Positions 1 to 9,434 are shown, counted from the stretch's first letter. The stretch: 64,000 bases of DNA from Paenibacillus lemnae (GCF_012933385.1 NZ_JABBPN010000012.1:78277-142276), one strand, 5' to 3'. Made by a program: numbers and translations. Notes: a model not told the origin generated them from the sequence alone.

Positions 1-1
1 G

Positions 2-307
2 ATCCTGTTCCCGAACTGGATGAAATACAATATTGACGTACAGCCGGAGCGTTTCAAACGTCTAGCCGTCAATGTATTTAATGTGGACCCGGCAGGCAAG
101 AGCGACAAGGAGATCGGCTTGGAAGGGATTGAGGCCCTTCGTCATTTCTGGAGCTCCATCGGAGCGCCGAGCCGCTTGGCGGACTATGATATTGGAAGCC
201 AGGACATTGAGGTCATGGCGGATAAATCGGTTCGTTTCGGACCGTTCGGCAACTTCCGCAAGCTGGAGCGCGAGGACGTTATCGAGATTTATAAAATGTC
301 ACTTTAA
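2..307 (+). CDS. Iron-containing alcohol dehydrogenase, C-terminal part (5' truncated by window)
   Basis: Only the last ~101 residues are in the window; the frame is open from base 2. It reads ILFPNWMKY, then a helical segment with SRLADYDIG and a final FGPFGNFRKL. This matches the C-terminal all-alpha domain of NAD(P)H-dependent iron-type butanol/alcohol dehydrogenases (YugJ/YugK/BdhA family), cytosolic enzymes that reduce aldehydes. The metal ligands and the nucleotide-binding domain would lie upstream, outside the window. The gene ends at a TAA and is followed at once by a good intrinsic terminator, so it is the last gene of its transcript. The family call is fairly firm; the substrate cannot be judged. 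Confidence 0.75.
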   Translation: MLFPNWMKYNIDVQPERFKRLAVNVFNVDPAGKSDKEIGLEGIEALRHFWSSIGAPSRLADYDIGSQDIEVMADKSVRFGPFGNFRKLEREDVIEIYKMSL

Positions 308-315
308 TAATCAAC

Positions 316-361
316 AAGGACTGCATGCCAACGTGAAATCGTTCGGGTGCAGTCTTTTTTT
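316..361 (+). terminator. Rho-independent terminator after alcohol dehydrogenase
   Basis: GACTGCA (319-325) pairs with TGCAGTC (348-354), extended by A/T and G-T pairs, and is followed by seven T. Confidence 0.85.
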
Positions 362-383
362 GTAAGATACATATACAAATTCT

Positions 384-409
384 TGAAACGATGTTAACTT
401 TTCTGCGTA
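384..409 (+). promoter_or_regulatory. SigW-type ECF promoter of the NfeD-flotillin operon
   Basis: TGAAAC (384-389), 16 bases, then CGTA (406-409). This is the textbook -35/-10 pair of SigW promoters, lying 49 bases before the yuaF-like start. The homologous yuaF-floT operon of Bacillus subtilis is SigW controlled, so position and gene content agree. Confidence 0.85.
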
Positions 410-457
410 AAAGGGAGTTATATATACAGTAAGGTGATACTCGGGGAGGCAGTCATT

Positions 458-991
458 ATGGAAGCACTGTTTTGGGGATGTTTGGTTGGCGGCATATTGT
501 TCGCTGTCGTGACCGTATTATTGGGGGATATTCTGAGCGGAGCGATAGACGGTGTGCTTGATTTTTTGTCTGTCGATTTTCTCAATCCGATGGTTCTTGC
601 CTCATTCATTACGGTGTTCGGCGGTGCAGGAATTATGCTTGGGAATTATACGGAGCTGACGTCATGGCTGCAGATAATTTTGGCTATGCTAGCAGCGCTG
701 GTCATTTCTATTCTCCTTTATTTCGGGTATGTCCGCCCCATGGAAAACAGTGAGAATTCCACAGGCTTTTCCATCCAGGAGCTGGCGGGCCGTATAGGGG
801 AAGTCACGATTCCGCTGCCGGCTCTGGGTTATGGTGAAGTGATGGTCAGAGTGGGTGCAAGTAACACCATGCACATTGCCTCAAGCTTTGATAAGCAGCC
901 GATAGCCGCCGGGGTCCGCGTTGTGGTTGTGGAGGTGGCTGACGGTGTTCTCCGGGTATCCGAACTGGAAGAAAGAAAGGGAGAGATGTAG
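458..991 (+). CDS. yuaF: NfeD-family membrane protein (YuaF-like)
   Basis: 177 residues. Two or three hydrophobic segments fill the first ~95 residues (MEALFWGCLVGGILFAVV; the ASFITVFGGAGIMLG stretch; a third before FGYVRP). A C-terminal small beta-barrel follows (about residues 105-170), with GRIGEVTIPLPALGYGEV and ending in VVVVEVADGVLRV, the OB-fold typical of NfeD proteins. NfeD proteins pair with SPFH/flotillin proteins in membrane microdomains; the flotillin gene follows after 3 bases. ATG 458 is chosen because GGGGAGG lies 8 bases upstream; an in-frame GTG at 434 has no ribosome binding site. The SigW promoter predicts induction by cell-envelope stress. Confidence 0.85.
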   Translation: MEALFWGCLVGGILFAVVTVLLGDILSGAIDGVLDFLSVDFLNPMVLASFITVFGGAGIMLGNYTELTSWLQIILAMLAALVISILLYFGYVRPMENSENSTGFSIQELAGRIGEVTIPLPALGYGEVMVRVGASNTMHIASSFDKQPIAAGVRVVVVEVADGVLRVSELEERKGEM

Positions 992-994
992 CAC

Positions 995-2530
995 ATGCCA
1001 GAGTATTTAGTTATTCCGTCTATTGTTGTAGGAGTCATTATCGTATTGGGTCTCGCGTTTTGGGCCCGTTACAAAACCGTAAGCCCGGATGAGGCGATGA
1101 TTGTGACTGGTTCGTTCCTTGGCACCAAGAATATTTCAGAGGATGAATCGGGACGCAGAATCAAAATCGTCCGCGGCGGCGGCGCGTTTATCCTGCCGAT
1201 CTTTCAGCAGTCTGAGTTTGTGTCGCTGTTGTCACATAAGCTTGATGTCATGACGCCTGAAGTGTACACAGAGCAGGGAGTACCGGTCATGGCAGACGGC
1301 GTGGCAATCATTAAAGTGGGAAGCTCGATAGAAGATGTGGCTACCGCTGCAGAGCAATTTATGGGCAAGCCCATCGAAGCGCTGAAAGGGGAGGCGCAGG
1401 AAGTGCTGGAAGGCCATCTGCGTGCCATTCTCGGTTCCATGACGGTTGAGGAAGTATACCGAAACCGCGACAAATTCGCCCAGGAAGTGCAGGGTGTGGC
1501 TGCCAGAGACCTGAAAAAGATGGGACTGCAGATTGTATCCTTTACGATCAAAGATGTCCGCGACAAGCACGGTTATCTCGAAGCACTGGGTAAACCGCGG
1601 ATTGCTACCGTAAAACGCGATGCTGAAATTGCTGAAGCCGAAGCAGTCCGGGATGCTAGAATCCAGAAAGCCCGTGCCGAAGAGGAAGGACAGAAGGCCG
1701 AGCTGGTCAGAGATACGAATATCGCTGAAGCTGCAAAGGAGAAAGAACTGAAGGTCGCCGCCTTTAAACGTGATCAGGATACGGCCAAAGCGGAGGCTGA
1801 CCAGGCGTATCATATCCAGGAAGCCCGCGCAAAGCAGACCATGGTTGAAGAGCAAATGAAGGTAGAGCTTGTTCGGAAGGAACGGGAAATTGATCTTCAG
1901 GAAAAAGAAATCATGGTCCGTCAGAAGCAGTATGATGCGGAAGTGAAGAAAAAGGCCGATGCTGACCGCTATGCGGTGGAACAAGCGGCTGAAGCCGAGA
2001 AGGCCCGCAGAATGCGTGAAGCGGATGCAGTGCAGTACTCCATTGAGACACAGGCCAAGGCATCAGCGGAGCAGAAACGTCTTGACGGTTTGGCGATTGC
2101 CGATGCGGAACGTGCAAAGGGTACAGCGGAAGCAGAAGTAACGCGTCTGCGCGGTCTGGCGGATGCCGAAGCCAAGGAAAAGCTTGCCGAAGCGTTCTCC
2201 AAATTCGGAGAAGCAGCAGTACTCGATATTATTGTCAAAATGCTGCCTGAACTGGCGGGCAAAATCGCACAGCCAATCTCTTCGATTGATAAGCTGACTG
2301 TGGTAGACACGGGAAAAGGTGAAGGCGCTGCAAGGGTCAGCAACTATGTAACAGAACTTATGTCCACAGCACCTGAAATGCTGAAAAGCGTATCCGGCAT
2401 CGACGTGGAACAGCTGATTCAGGGTTTGACGAAGAAGAAACTTCCGGATGCTGTTCCTGCTGTTAGACCCCCAGTACGTGAACCGGAACCTGCTGCCCTA
2501 GAAGTGGGTGCAGCACAGGAAAAGAAATGA
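995..2530 (+). CDS. floT: Flotillin, SPFH-domain membrane scaffold protein
   Basis: 511 residues, the usual length for FloT/YuaG. An N-terminal membrane segment (about residues 3-25, IPSIVVGVIIVLGLAFW) is followed by an SPFH/band-7 domain (about 30-190). A long Ala/Glu/Lys-rich coiled coil (about 195-400) carries the EA-repeats typical of flotillins (AEIAEAEAV, AERAKGTAEAE). The tail is Pro-rich (AVPAVRPPVREPEPAA). Flotillins oligomerise under the membrane and organise lipid microdomains. The gene is co-transcribed with the NfeD gene 3 bases upstream; its ribosome binding site (AAGGGAG) overlaps that gene's end. A terminator follows. Nothing looks broken. Confidence 0.93.
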   Translation: MPEYLVIPSIVVGVIIVLGLAFWARYKTVSPDEAMIVTGSFLGTKNISEDESGRRIKIVRGGGAFILPIFQQSEFVSLLSHKLDVMTPEVYTEQGVPVMADGVAIIKVGSSIEDVATAAEQFMGKPIEALKGEAQEVLEGHLRAILGSMTVEEVYRNRDKFAQEVQGVAARDLKKMGLQIVSFTIKDVRDKHGYLEALGKPRIATVKRDAEIAEAEAVRDARIQKARAEEEGQKAELVRDTNIAEAAKEKELKVAAFKRDQDTAKAEADQAYHIQEARAKQTMVEEQMKVELVRKEREIDLQEKEIMVRQKQYDAEVKKKADADRYAVEQAAEAEKARRMREADAVQYSIETQAKASAEQKRLDGLAIADAERAKGTAEAEVTRLRGLADAEAKEKLAEAFSKFGEAAVLDIIVKMLPELAGKIAQPISSIDKLTVVDTGKGEGAARVSNYVTELMSTAPEMLKSVSGIDVEQLIQGLTKKKLPDAVPAVRPPVREPEPAALEVGAAQEKK

Positions 2531-2562
2531 TCATATAAGTCATCTAACACAATCATCCGAAT

Positions 2563-2592
2563 GGGACCACGCTTGATGCGCGGTCCTTTTTA
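2563..2592 (+). terminator. Terminator of the flotillin operon
   Basis: GGGACCACGC and GCGCGGTCC form a stem with one mismatch around TTGAT, followed by TTTTT. Confidence 0.8.
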
Positions 2593-2701
2593 ATATGCAG
2601 CAGGAAAATTGGCGGTTCATTCCATACGAATGTTCAGGACGGAGACTCCGGGTTGTTATATAATGATCGTTACAGATGTAGGAGACGGAGGAGATACGTA
2701 C

Positions 2702-3913
2702 ATGATTAACAACAAGCAGACGCCTTCATGGCGATCCCATAGATTAGATCGGCTGGGTTCCTCGATTTTCGCAGAAATTGCAGGATGGAAACAGGAAGCG
2801 CTAGAGCACGGGAAAACTTTGATCGACCTGAGTATCGGAAGTCCGGATCAAGCCCCGGCTTTGGAAATTAGAGAGGCTTTAAGCAGGATGGTACTTCGAG
2901 AAGATCAGTATGCGTACCCGTCATCCCAAGGTACACCCGCTTTTCGGCAGGCAGCCACGGCCTGGTTAAAGCACCGATTTGGCGTGACGGCTGATCCCGA
3001 TCACGAGATGCTTGCATTGATGGGATCTCAGGATGGACTTGCGCACCTGGCTCAGGCTGTATGCAATCCGGGCGATATTGTGATGGTTCCTGATCCCGGC
3101 TATCCCATTTATGCCGGATCACTTGAACTTGCTGGTGTAGAGCCATGGCTGCTTCCCTTGAGAGAAGAGCATGAATTCTTACCGGATTTCACAGAAATTC
3201 CGGATGACATTTGGAAACGCACGAAATTTATGCTTGTGAATTTTCCCGGCAATCCGATTGCGGTACAGGCGGATATAACCTTTTTCAAGAATCTGATTGA
3301 GCTTGCGAAAAAGCACGGGGTTTTGATCGTACACGATCTGGCATATTCCGAGATGGGGTTTGATGATTACCGCCCCATCAGCATTCTTCAGGTGCCCGGG
3401 GCACTGGAAACAGCCGTTGAATTTCATTCATTTTCCAAAAGCTTTCATATGGCAGGCTGCCGTGTCGGATTTCTGGCAGGTAACCGCGAAGCGGTGTCCG
3501 CGCTGAGGGATTTAAAGAGCAACATCGACTATGGTGTGTTTGAACCGATTCAGCATGCCGCCATTGCTGCACTGCAGCGAGCCATGTCCTGTGAGAATAA
3601 ACGGGGAGTTGCGCAGATGTATGAAAGAAGACGGGATGTGTTTGTGGAGGCGCTCCGAACCGCTGGGTGGAGTGTGCCGTCACCCAAGGCTACGATGTTC
3701 ATCTGGGCCAGGCTGCCAGAGGCTTCGGGACAAAGCTCCCCATGCTGGAACTCCAAAACCTTTGCCCGCGAGTTGTTAATCCAGACCGGGGTAGCCGTCG
3801 TTCCAGGGGATGCTTTCGGGTCACAGGGAGAAGGGTTTGTCCGCATGGCTCTCGTCAAGGATGAAGAGACTTTGGCAGAGGCGGCAGCGCGAATCGGAGA
3901 GTTTTTGGCATAA
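2702..3913 (+). CDS. PLP-dependent class I/II aminotransferase
   Basis: 403 residues from ATG 2702, chosen because GGAGG lies 8 bases ahead; an upstream in-frame start at 2609 lacks one. Fold-type I features are visible: IDLSIGSPDQAP near the N-terminus, GSQDGLAHL cofactor region, NFPGNPIA, HDLAYSEMGFDD, and the PLP lysine in HSFSKSFHMAGCRVGF. The order and the NFPGNP and SFSKSFHMAG motifs resemble LL-diaminopimelate aminotransferase (DapL) and related alanine/aspartate aminotransferases, but the exact substrate is not decided by sequence alone. It stands between the flotillin terminator and glcT and appears to be a single-gene unit. The glcT promoter overlaps its last codons. Confidence 0.88.
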   Translation: MINNKQTPSWRSHRLDRLGSSIFAEIAGWKQEALEHGKTLIDLSIGSPDQAPALEIREALSRMVLREDQYAYPSSQGTPAFRQAATAWLKHRFGVTADPDHEMLALMGSQDGLAHLAQAVCNPGDIVMVPDPGYPIYAGSLELAGVEPWLLPLREEHEFLPDFTEIPDDIWKRTKFMLVNFPGNPIAVQADITFFKNLIELAKKHGVLIVHDLAYSEMGFDDYRPISILQVPGALETAVEFHSFSKSFHMAGCRVGFLAGNREAVSALRDLKSNIDYGVFEPIQHAAIAALQRAMSCENKRGVAQMYERRRDVFVEALRTAGWSVPSPKATMFIWARLPEASGQSSPCWNSKTFARELLIQTGVAVVPGDAFGSQGEGFVRMALVKDEETLAEAAARIGEFLA

Positions 3914-3934
3914 AGCGTTTTTTTCTGATATATT
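3905..3934 (+). promoter_or_regulatory. Probable SigA promoter of glcT
   Basis: TTGGCA (3905-3910), 18 bases, TATATT (3929-3934), 33 bases before the glcT GTG. The -35 lies inside the end of the aminotransferase gene. This is a sequence match only. Confidence 0.5.
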
Positions 3935-3966
3935 AGCGGATATATGGTCTAGAATGAGGTGCAATT

Positions 3967-4818
3967 GTGGGCAGCTTACAAGTCGCCAAGGTGTTAAACA
4001 ATAACGTAATTATCGCGTATCATCCCCAGCACGATGAAGTGGTCGTCATTGGCAAAGGAATCGGTTTTAACCGAAAACCGAAGGATATGATCCCGCTTTC
4101 CTCTGTGGAAAAATTGTTTATTTTAACGAAACCGGAGGAGCAGGAGCAATATAAGCAGCTCGTACCCCAAGTGGACGAACAGCTGATTGAAGCCATGAAT
4201 GATATTATTCATCATGCTTCAAATTTTGGTAGTGGAACACTCAATGAACATATTCATATCGCATTGACCGATCATATTGCATTTGCCATTAAGCGTCATG
4301 CTCAAGGCCTTCATATTCATAACCCGTTTTTGTATGAAACCCGTGAACTATATTCCGAAGAATATCGTATGGCAGAATATGCGGTAGGGACGATTCGGCA
4401 GCGGCTGGGCGTCGATCTGGGAGAAGAGGAAGTCGGCTTTATTGCTCTTCACTTTCACAGTGCACTGACCAATCAGCATATTTCGGAGGTGCGGAAATAC
4501 TCCAAGCTGTTGTCTGATCTTGTGCAGGTCGTGGAGGAGAAGCTGGACTATGAGATTCCGAAGGACTCTCTGGATTACTCACGGTTAATCACGCATCTCC
4601 GGTTTGCGCTGGAACGAGTTCGCAGGGGAGAGACTGATTTCGGTGAGGGACCGCTGGATGATCTGCTGAAACGTGAATATCCGGAAATGTATGCGCTCGG
4701 GTGGACGCTGACCAAAATGATGGAAGTACGCCTCAAAAAAAAGGTGTATCCAGCCGAAGCGGGATACTTGACTATTCATCTTCAAAGGCTGGCCCAGCGA
4801 AAAGAGCAGGGCGAATAA
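3967..4818 (+). CDS. glcT: Transcriptional antiterminator of the glucose PTS, BglG/SacY family
   Basis: 283 residues, as in B. subtilis GlcT. An RNA-binding CAT domain (about 1-55; VAKVLNNNVIIAY, VVVIGKGIGFNRK) is followed by two PTS regulation domains. PRD1 spans about 65-170, with conserved histidines in HIHIALTDHI and FIALHFHSA. PRD2 spans about 175-280, ending YLTIHLQRL. GlcT binds the RAT element in the ptsG leader as a dimer and prevents termination; phosphorylation by EII-glucose inactivates it without glucose. Start is GTG 3967 with AGGTG upstream. The matching RAT and terminator lie directly downstream, 5' of ptsG, so regulator and target are adjacent. Confidence 0.95.
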   Translation: MGSLQVAKVLNNNVIIAYHPQHDEVVVIGKGIGFNRKPKDMIPLSSVEKLFILTKPEEQEQYKQLVPQVDEQLIEAMNDIIHHASNFGSGTLNEHIHIALTDHIAFAIKRHAQGLHIHNPFLYETRELYSEEYRMAEYAVGTIRQRLGVDLGEEEVGFIALHFHSALTNQHISEVRKYSKLLSDLVQVVEEKLDYEIPKDSLDYSRLITHLRFALERVRRGETDFGEGPLDDLLKREYPEMYALGWTLTKMMEVRLKKKVYPAEAGYLTIHLQRLAQRKEQGE

Positions 4819-4847
4819 TAATTTTCAAGAAAAAGAAAGTGATACGC

Positions 4848-4876
4848 TTGCAACAAGCTGACATGGATGTTACAAT
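4848..4876 (+). promoter_or_regulatory. SigA promoter of ptsGHI
   Basis: TTGCAA (4848-4853), 17 bases, TACAAT (4871-4876). It lies just after glcT and ~30 bases before the RAT, giving a leader of about 200 bases ahead of ptsG. Confidence 0.8.
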
Positions 4877-4906
4877 ACGGACTGTCATGAAATAAAGCAG
4901 CAAATC

Positions 4907-5030
4907 TACGTGTAACTGATTCGATCAGGCATGAGTATATAACAGGATTTTTGGTTGTTTCTATCCGTTTCAGGGTATCCTACGGTTAGAAGCAAGACAT
5001 GAATTCTGCTGTATGCTTATGCCTTTTTTT
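4907..5030 (+). promoter_or_regulatory. GlcT-responsive RAT antiterminator overlapping ptsG leader terminator
   Basis: An imperfect RAT-type hairpin element (about 4907-4936; key blocks ACGTGTAACTGATTC and GATCAGGCATGAGT) closely resembles the B. subtilis ptsG RAT as remembered. Its 3' part, GGCATGAGTATA (4928-4939), can instead pair with TATGCTTATGCC (5012-5023), partly through G-U pairs, followed by seven T (5024-5030). The two folds are mutually exclusive, the standard architecture of BglG/SacY-type control. The terminator loop is unusually long, about 72 bases. Confidence 0.85.
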
Positions 5031-5088
5031 GTTGACATTTGCTGTTGATTCACCGCGTCTTGGTGAAATAAAAGAAAGGAGAATGACG

Positions 5089-7155
5089 ATGTTCAAACGT
5101 CTGTTTGGCGTTTTGCAAAGAGTAGGTAAGGCGCTTATGCTGCCTGTGGCAATTTTGCCGGCCGCTGGTTTGCTGCTCGGTTTGGGTAATATGCTGATCA
5201 ACGACGATTTCCTTCAGTATGCCCCATGGTTAAATGCAGCCTGGGTTCAAGCAGTAGCTACGGTAATGATGAATGCCGGACAAATCGTCTTCACCAATCT
5301 GCCTCTGCTGTTTGCTGTCGGGGTCGCCGTCGGTTTGGCCGGGGGAGATGGTGTTGCTGGCTTGGCAGCGATTATCGGCTATCTTGTCATGAACGTGACG
5401 ATGGGAACGGTCATCGGTGTAACCCCTGCGATGGTCGGTACGGATTATGCTTATGCCAGTGTTCTGGGTATTCCAACACTTGCGACCGGGGTATTCGGAG
5501 GGATTATCGTGGGCGTGCTGGCAGCCAGCATGTATAACCGGTTCTTCAAAATCGAACTGCCTTCGTATCTCGGATTTTTTGCCGGTAAGCGTTTTGTGCC
5601 GATCATGACTGCGGCTACAGCTGTGCTGCTGGGATTGCTGATGACCGTGATCTGGCCGCCGATCCAGGTGGGGCTCAACTCAGCATCTCATTTTATGCTG
5701 GAGCAAAACCGTACCCTGTCGGCACTGGTGTTCGGGATCGTAGAGCGCGGATTGATTCCATTCGGACTGCATCATATTTTTTATTCGCCGTTCTGGTTCG
5801 AGTTCGGGGAATATGTCAATAGTGCAGGACAGCTTGTGCGGGGCGACCAAAATATCTTTATGGCCCAGCTTCGCGATGGCGTAGAATTCACCGCAGGAAC
5901 GTTCATGACCGGTAAATTCCCGTTCATGATGTTCGGTCTGCCGGCAGCGGCGCTTGCGATTTACCATGAGGCTAAACCCGAGCATAAAAAATATGTGGCG
6001 GGTATTATGGGGTCTGCGGCCTTAACTTCGTTCTTGACCGGGATCACGGAGCCGCTGGAATTCTCATTCCTGTTCGTCGCTCCATTGCTGTTCGTCGTTC
6101 ATGTCATCTTTGCAGGCCTGTCCTTCATGACCATGCATATTCTGGGGACGAAGATCGGAATGACGTTCTCCGGAGGCTTGATTGACTATATGATCTTCGG
6201 TGTCATTCCTAACCGGACACCATGGTGGAATGTTATCATCGTCGGTCTGATAATGGCGGTCATATACTACTTCGGATTCCGGTTTGTTATTCGCAAGTTC
6301 AATCTGCGGACACCGGGGCGTGAAGAAGCGTCGGACAAACAGGGAGCAGGAGCTTCCTCCGGGGGCGGAAAAGATGAGCTGCCGCGCAATATTTTGACGG
6401 CATTGGGCGGTCAAGGCAATATCGCTCATCTGGATGCGTGTATTACCCGTTTACGCGTAGAGGTTAAAGATAAAGCGGATGTGGACAAGGACCGGCTTAA
6501 ACAGCTGGGTGCTTCCGGCGTTCTGGAAGTGGGTAACAATGTGCAGGCAATCTTTGGAACCCGTTCGGACACGATTAAGTCCCAGATTCAAGACATCATG
6601 TCCGGCATTACACCAGAATCGGGACCAGCGATACCTGCACCTGAAGCACCGAAAACTGCGGAAGTGGAGCAGCAGGCTGCACAGGACGGGGATGCGATCA
6701 TTCTTGAAGATATCGTATCACCTGTCAACGGCGAGCTGATGGATATCTCCAATGTGCCGGATCCAGTGTTTTCCCAGCGGATGACGGGGGATGGATTTGC
6801 GGTGCTGCCTCATGATGGTACCATTGCTTCTCCTGTTTACGGCAAAGTGTTTAATGTGTTCCCGAGCAAGCACGCAATTGGCATCATGTCAGATGGCGGT
6901 AAAGAAGTACTTGTCCATATTGGTGTCAATACCGTGAAACTCAAAGGTCAGGGATTCAAAGTTTTGGTACAGGAAGGAGACCTGGTATCGGCAGGACAGC
7001 CGATTATGGAGGTCGATCTCGATTATGTGAAGGAGCATGCGCCTTCCATTATTTCACCGATCATCTTCTCCAATCTGCCTGAAGGAGCTTCAGTGAAGCT
7101 GAACAAAACGGGAAGTGTAACATCTGGAGAAGCGGATATTATCACAATTAAATAA
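5089..7155 (+). CDS. ptsG: PTS glucose-specific EIICBA permease
   Basis: 688 residues in order C-B-A. The EIIC membrane domain (about 1-410; RLFGVLQRVGKALMLPVAI at the start, ITEPLEFSFLFVAPLLF) is the sugar channel. A short Gly/Ser linker leads to EIIB (about 440-515) with phospho-cysteine 451 in HLDACITRLRV. EIIA (about 540-670) has His595 (FPSKHAIGI) and phospho-acceptor His610 (VLVHIGVNTVKL). It imports and phosphorylates glucose at the membrane. ATG 5089 is preferred: AAGGAG ends 7 bases before it, whereas an in-frame ATG at 5083 is only 1 base from it. Transcription is controlled by the GlcT/RAT switch. First gene of ptsG-ptsH-ptsI. Confidence 0.96.
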   Translation: MFKRLFGVLQRVGKALMLPVAILPAAGLLLGLGNMLINDDFLQYAPWLNAAWVQAVATVMMNAGQIVFTNLPLLFAVGVAVGLAGGDGVAGLAAIIGYLVMNVTMGTVIGVTPAMVGTDYAYASVLGIPTLATGVFGGIIVGVLAASMYNRFFKIELPSYLGFFAGKRFVPIMTAATAVLLGLLMTVIWPPIQVGLNSASHFMLEQNRTLSALVFGIVERGLIPFGLHHIFYSPFWFEFGEYVNSAGQLVRGDQNIFMAQLRDGVEFTAGTFMTGKFPFMMFGLPAAALAIYHEAKPEHKKYVAGIMGSAALTSFLTGITEPLEFSFLFVAPLLFVVHVIFAGLSFMTMHILGTKIGMTFSGGLIDYMIFGVIPNRTPWWNVIIVGLIMAVIYYFGFRFVIRKFNLRTPGREEASDKQGAGASSGGGKDELPRNILTALGGQGNIAHLDACITRLRVEVKDKADVDKDRLKQLGASGVLEVGNNVQAIFGTRSDTIKSQIQDIMSGITPESGPAIPAPEAPKTAEVEQQAAQDGDAIILEDIVSPVNGELMDISNVPDPVFSQRMTGDGFAVLPHDGTIASPVYGKVFNVFPSKHAIGIMSDGGKEVLVHIGVNTVKLKGQGFKVLVQEGDLVSAGQPIMEVDLDYVKEHAPSIISPIIFSNLPEGASVKLNKTGSVTSGEADIITIK

Positions 7156-7202
7156 ATTTGGGTAAGTACATGATATAAACCATAGAAAGAGGGATGATGA
7201 AC

Positions 7203-7478
7203 ATGCAAAAAACATTCAGAATTACAGACGAGGACGGTATCCACGCACGTCCGGCAACAGCACTGGTAAACACAGCAAACAAATTCAAGGACACCGAATC
7301 CTTCGCGGAAGCCGGCGGCAAGAAGGTAACGTTGAAATCGATCTTGGGCGTTCTGTCCCTCGGTTTGGAACAGGGTGATACTCTGACATTAATTTCGGAG
7401 GGCCCCAGTGAAAATGATGCATTGAACGCACTGGCTGATGTGATGGTGAACGAAGGGCTGGGGGAGCTCAATGAGTAG
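7203..7478 (+). CDS. ptsH: Phosphocarrier protein HPr
   Basis: 91 residues. His14 in GIHARPAT is the EI-dependent phosphorylation site. Ser46 in [12 protein letters not shown] is the HPr-kinase site used for CcpA-dependent catabolite repression in Firmicutes, so the protein is both phosphate carrier and regulator. Three ATGs occur in a row (7194, 7197, 7203); 7203 is chosen because GAGGG ends 9 bases upstream and the numbering fits the family. The next gene, ptsI, overlaps by 8 bases, suggesting translational coupling. The spacing between His14 and Ser46 is one residue longer than in B. subtilis HPr. Confidence 0.96.
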   Translation: MQKTFRITDEDGIHARPATALVNTANKFKDTESFAEAGGKKVTLKSILGVLSLGLEQGDTLTLISEGPSENDALNALADVMVNEGLGELNE

Positions 7479-9186
7479 TATTAAGGGGATTGCAGCATCG
7501 GCAGGGATTGCCATTGCTAAAGCATTCATCCTGGAGCATCCCGATTACACCGTAACACACCGGAAAATTGAAGATACCGACAGCGAAATCGCTAAACTGG
7601 AATCTTCACTGGATGCATCAAGAGCTGAGCTTGAGGAAATTAAAGCTCGTACACTCCAGGAGCTCGGGGAGAAGAAGGCTGAGATTTTCGAATCTCATCT
7701 TCTAATCCTGGACGATCCGGAGTTGATCAATCCGGTAAAAGATAAGATTAAAGAGGAATCGGTCTGTGCCGAATTTGCTTTAAATGAGACGGCATCTCAA
7801 TTTATTGAGATGTTCCAAAATATGAAAAGCGCATATCTTCAGGAACGTGCTGCAGATATGCGTGATGTTACCAAGCGTGTACTGAAGCATTTGCTGGACC
7901 TGAATTATGTAAATCCTTCAGAAATCAGCGAGGAAGTCATCGTCATCGCAGAAGATCTGACACCCTCGGATACAGCTCAGCTCAATCGTAATTATGTCAA
8001 AGGCTTTACAACCAACATTGGCGGAAGAACTTCACACTCGGCCATTATGGCACGTTCACTGGAGATTCCGGCAGTCGTCGGAACCCAGAATGTTCTCACA
8101 AGTGCAGCAAGCGGTGACTTGATCATTGTGGATGGTCTGGAAGGTATGGTTCTGATCAATCCGGATGAACAAACCGTTGCTGAATATCGTAAGAAGCAGG
8201 AAAGTTATGCGGAGCAGGTTGAGGAGTGGAGAAAGCTTCGCAGCGAGCCGACTGTAACCAGTGATGGGGTTCATGTTGAACTGGCAGCCAATATCGGCAC
8301 ACCCAATGACGTGGCTGGTGTCCAAGACAATGGTGGAGAAGGCGTAGGTCTGTACCGTACAGAATTTTTGTATATGGGCCGTGACAAGCTGCCTTCCGAA
8401 GATGTCCAATTCCAGGCCTACAAAACGGTATTGGAAAAAATGGAAGGAAAGCCGGTTGTAGTGCGTACACTCGACATTGGGGGAGATAAGGAACTGCCTT
8501 ATCTGGATCTTCCTAAAGAAATGAACCCGTTTCTCGGATTTCGTGCCGTACGCTTATGTCTAGAGCGCCAGGATATATTCAGAACCCAACTGCGGGCTCT
8601 GCTCCGGGCCAGCGTCCACGGGAATCTTAGAATCATGTTCCCTATGATTGCTACCCTGGACGAATTTAGGCAAGCCAAAGCGCTGCTGGAAGAAGAGAAA
8701 TCCAAGCTTATTTCCGAAGATATCGCGGTTTCTGAAGATATTCAGCTCGGCATCATGGTCGAAATTCCTTCGACGGCGGTGATGGCCGATCAATTCGCTA
8801 AAGAAGTAGACTTCTTCAGTATCGGGACCAACGATCTGATCCAGTATACGATGGCAGCGGATCGAATGAATGAGAGAGTATCGTATCTCTATCAGCCTTA
8901 TAATCCAGCCATTCTGCGTTTGGTCAAAATGGTCATTGATGCTGCACACCGTGAAGGCCGCTGGGCCGGCATGTGCGGCGAGATGGCCGGGGATGCAACG
9001 GCTATTCCGCTGCTTTTGGGCCTCGGGCTGGATGAATTCAGTATGAGCGCCACTTCCATCCTGCCTGCACGCAGCCAGATTTCCAAGCTGTCCAAAACGG
9101 ATATGCAGGAACTTGCTTTCAAAGCACTGAACCTGGGCACAGCAGAAGATGTAGTAGAGCTGGTCAATCAAGCCGTATCGAAATAG
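7471..9186 (+). CDS. ptsI: PTS enzyme I, phosphoenolpyruvate-protein phosphotransferase
   Basis: 571 residues, the usual length. Active-site His189 lies in [14 protein letters not shown]. The C-terminal PEP-binding barrel shows [39 protein letters not shown] and the catalytic cysteine loop GMCGEMAGD. Enzyme I moves phosphate from PEP to HPr His14 in the cytosol and feeds all PTS sugars, here including PtsG. The ATG lies inside ptsH, and the ribosome binding site GGGGGAG is within the ptsH end. A strong terminator closes the operon. Confidence 0.97.
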   Translation: MSSIKGIAASAGIAIAKAFILEHPDYTVTHRKIEDTDSEIAKLESSLDASRAELEEIKARTLQELGEKKAEIFESHLLILDDPELINPVKDKIKEESVCAEFALNETASQFIEMFQNMKSAYLQERAADMRDVTKRVLKHLLDLNYVNPSEISEEVIVIAEDLTPSDTAQLNRNYVKGFTTNIGGRTSHSAIMARSLEIPAVVGTQNVLTSAASGDLIIVDGLEGMVLINPDEQTVAEYRKKQESYAEQVEEWRKLRSEPTVTSDGVHVELAANIGTPNDVAGVQDNGGEGVGLYRTEFLYMGRDKLPSEDVQFQAYKTVLEKMEGKPVVVRTLDIGGDKELPYLDLPKEMNPFLGFRAVRLCLERQDIFRTQLRALLRASVHGNLRIMFPMIATLDEFRQAKALLEEEKSKLISEDIAVSEDIQLGIMVEIPSTAVMADQFAKEVDFFSIGTNDLIQYTMAADRMNERVSYLYQPYNPAILRLVKMVIDAAHREGRWAGMCGEMAGDATAIPLLLGLGLDEFSMSATSILPARSQISKLSKTDMQELAFKALNLGTAEDVVELVNQAVSK

Positions 9187-9231
9187 TCTGATTAATGTTT
9201 CTTCCGTTTTCAAGGTTGTTTCTACATCATT

Positions 9232-9272
9232 AAGGTATTCCCGGCGAAGAACCGGGGATACCTTCTTTTTTT
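9232..9272 (+). terminator. Terminator of ptsGHI
   Basis: AAGGTATTCCCGG (9232-9244) pairs with CCGGGGATACCTT with one mismatch across a 7-base loop, followed by C and seven T. Confidence 0.9.
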
Positions 9273-9434
9273 ATCAAAAAGCGGTCTGTTTCATCCGATA
9301 AAAGACGTATACCCGAACTCATAAGGCGCATAAGGCATAGACTGTATTTGAAAACGATTTATATTCCGCAGGTCTGTCTTATGAATCAAGCGCCAATACT
9401 ATTAAATGAATCTATTTTAAAAGTGACGGTGATT

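Noticed and set aside
4999..5088. N-terminal extension of PtsG from an ATG at 4999
   Set aside because: It would start inside the leader terminator stem and lacks a ribosome binding site; the product would have a non-homologous N-terminus.
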